The notes beneath the pieces are model-generated. The model did not search any database and had not been told where the DNA came from. It saw only the letters and a program-made list of their open reading frames with translations. 64,000 nt of DNA from an uncultured Geobacter sp. (lineage in GTDB: Bacteria; Desulfobacterota; Desulfuromonadia; Geobacterales; DSM-12255), in contig CALMBF010000078.1 in NCBI GenBank assembly GCA_937860145.1, forward strand, positions 1 to 64,000, in the 5' to 3' direction. The stretch's first letter is position 1. Every line of letters starts with the position of its first letter. The position numbers and the translations under genes are program-made. Of the stretch, positions 62,920-64,000 are shown one piece after another.

Positions 62920-64000
62920 TCAGCTGGGGAACAGTTCTTTTATGGACTTTTCGAATGTGCGCTTCGTGACAGAGTCTAATGAGGCGGACTCTTTCAATAA
63001 GTACCTGGTGAATTTGACCAATTCCATGCTTCTTGCCCGGCACTTGAATTTAACCAGAGGTATTATATATAACAAATAAATCAATCTCCAAATAGACCAT
63101 AAAGGTAAAGGCCAGTAATGCTTTAGATCGATAAACCTGTTAAGGTAGTAAACATACGGTTTACCTAAACTTATCCCCTTGGACGCCTTACCGATTGAAG
63201 CTCCGACCTTGTGATAGATGATTGAATCATAAATGCAGGCCTGCTTACAGTACTTGAGTTTTTTGATCCTCAACGCCATTTCAAAATCTTCTTCACCGAA
63301 AAAGTATTTATGCGTCAGTATGCCGATATCCGCAAATAGACTGGTACGGAACAGGGCGGCACAGCCGGTGATGTATGTCACATTCTTGTAACCTGATTCA
63401 GGTACTGATGACATGGTTGACCCGCAATAATCATATTTCCTGCAACCATACCAGGTAAGCATCCCTCCGCAGTTCCAGATAACATCAGGTTTACCATAAT
63501 AACGTATTTGAGCAGTGGCAACGCCGTAATCGGCATGAAGATCCAGAAAATCGACTAATTTTGACAAGGCATCGGGCATGACCAGGGTGTCGTTATTTAA
63601 CAGCCAAATGTAGTCCGCAGCCGACGACTGGGCATATCTGATACCGACATTACAGCCGCCGGCAAAACCTAGGTTTTCATTGTTTTCAATAATGACAATC
63701 CGTTTGTGTGATGGTAACTCCGCCATTTCAAGTTCAACACTATCGATTCCGCCCTTTTCAGCAACATCCTGCGCATAAGTGTAAACATCTACAGGCTTTG
63801 AATCTGGCGCGAACGTGCATAAAGAAGTTGAGACGTTAACGTGACCTTTAGCCCATTTTGTTATTTGGTCAAGAGAGTCATTTTCAGACCCGTTATCAAC
63901 TACAACAATTGTGAAATTGTCATAATCCTGATGTATCAGTGATTCCAAGCATTCTATGGTATCGACCCAGCCATTCCAGTTCAGAATGATTATATAGACA
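62920..64000 (-). CDS. Glycosyltransferase family 2 (5' end beyond the window)
   Basis: The reading frame stays open to the window edge; the first visible codons give IIILNWNGWVDTIECLESLIHQDY, a typical GT2 start, so only about the first few residues are missing. Later: IVVVDNGSENDSL, NLGFAGGCNVGIRYAQ, WLLNNDTLVMPDAL, and TGCAALFRTSLFADIGILTHKYFFGEEDFEMALRIKK. It resembles rhamnosyltransferase-type GT2 (RfbF/WbbL-like) enzymes. A+T-rich. 13 bp separate it from the polymerase gene. Confidence 0.9.
   Translation of the reverse strand, partial: VYIIILNWNGWVDTIECLESLIHQDYDNFTIVVVDNGSENDSLDQITKWAKGHVNVSTSLCTFAPDSKPVDVYTYAQDVAEKGGIDSVELEMAELPSHKRIVIIENNENLGFAGGCNVGIRYAQSSAADYIWLLNNDTLVMPDALSKLVDFLDLHADYGVATAQIRYYGKPDVIWNCGGMLTWYGCRKYDYCGSTMSSVPESGYKNVTYITGCAALFRTSLFADIGILTHKYFFGEEDFEMALRIKKLKYCKQACIYDSIIYHKVGASIGKASKGISLGKPYVYYLNRFIDLKHYWPLPLWSIWRLIYLLYIIPLVKFKCRARSMELVKFTRYLLKESASLDSVTKRTFEKSIKELFPS

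Overview
The window reads as chromosomal DNA of a Geobacter-like bacterium (Desulfuromonadia/Geobacterales). This rests on high G+C with strong third-position G/C bias, the tmRNA tag ADNYDYAVAA, a YedF-type selenium-linked protein, a tungsten aldehyde:ferredoxin oxidoreductase, many overlapping minus-strand operons, and a radical SAM 'geopeptide'-type RiPP locus. The species cannot be fixed from sequence reading alone.

Left edge (1-1.8 kb): the end of an IS21-like element cuts the last codons of a P4-type integrase that lies against the 3' end of ssrA (tmRNA). This is the border of an integrated island. smpB follows. From 2.3 to 9.3 kb come an amidohydrolase, a pantothenate operon in the order panB-panC-panP (the PLP enzyme PanP in place of PanD) with a terminator directly in front of panB, and a GAF/methyl-accepting protein. 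Two plus-strand genes (yedF and a TPR protein with an acidic repeat linker) come next. They face a long minus-strand housekeeping run: queD, queE, lepA, lepB, a secreted unknown, a four-S1-domain protein, a HAD phosphatase, hrpB, plsC, rnhA, a small HNH nuclease and a second HAD phosphatase.

23-37.6 kb: a TonB-like protein, aldehyde:ferredoxin oxidoreductase, mannose-1-phosphate guanylyltransferase, PmbA/TldE, a short ArgA-like acetyltransferase, recN and nadK on the minus strand. A plus-strand carbohydrate operon, glgP-rarA-pfkA-threonine aldolase with 4-bp overlaps, follows. A dual-specificity-type phosphatase with a repeat-rich upstream region closes the segment.

38.6-49.8 kb is the most distinctive part. 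On the minus strand lies a 34-codon RiPP precursor that is easily missed, followed by a hairpin, a radical SAM/SPASM maturase and a YkgJ-type cysteine-cluster protein. Divergently transcribed are two tandem copies of a TonB receptor plus a PF04392-like substrate-binding protein, the second gene of each pair starting at a TTG that overlaps the receptor stop. A membrane histidine kinase and a convergent NtrC-type regulator with an altered GAFTGA loop complete the locus. A peptide-plus-uptake-plus-sensing unit is a reasonable inference but unproven.

49.8-64 kb is a minus-strand surface polysaccharide locus: Wzi-like outer-membrane protein, NDP-sugar 4,6-dehydratase, a GT2-GT4 fusion, a GT2, a monotopic phosphoglycosyl transferase, a DegT aminotransferase, a methyltransferase, two GT4 enzymes, a Wzy-like polymerase and a GT2 running off the window. 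G+C falls sharply after about 60.3 kb, which suggests horizontally acquired cargo. No tRNA, rRNA or CRISPR array was seen.
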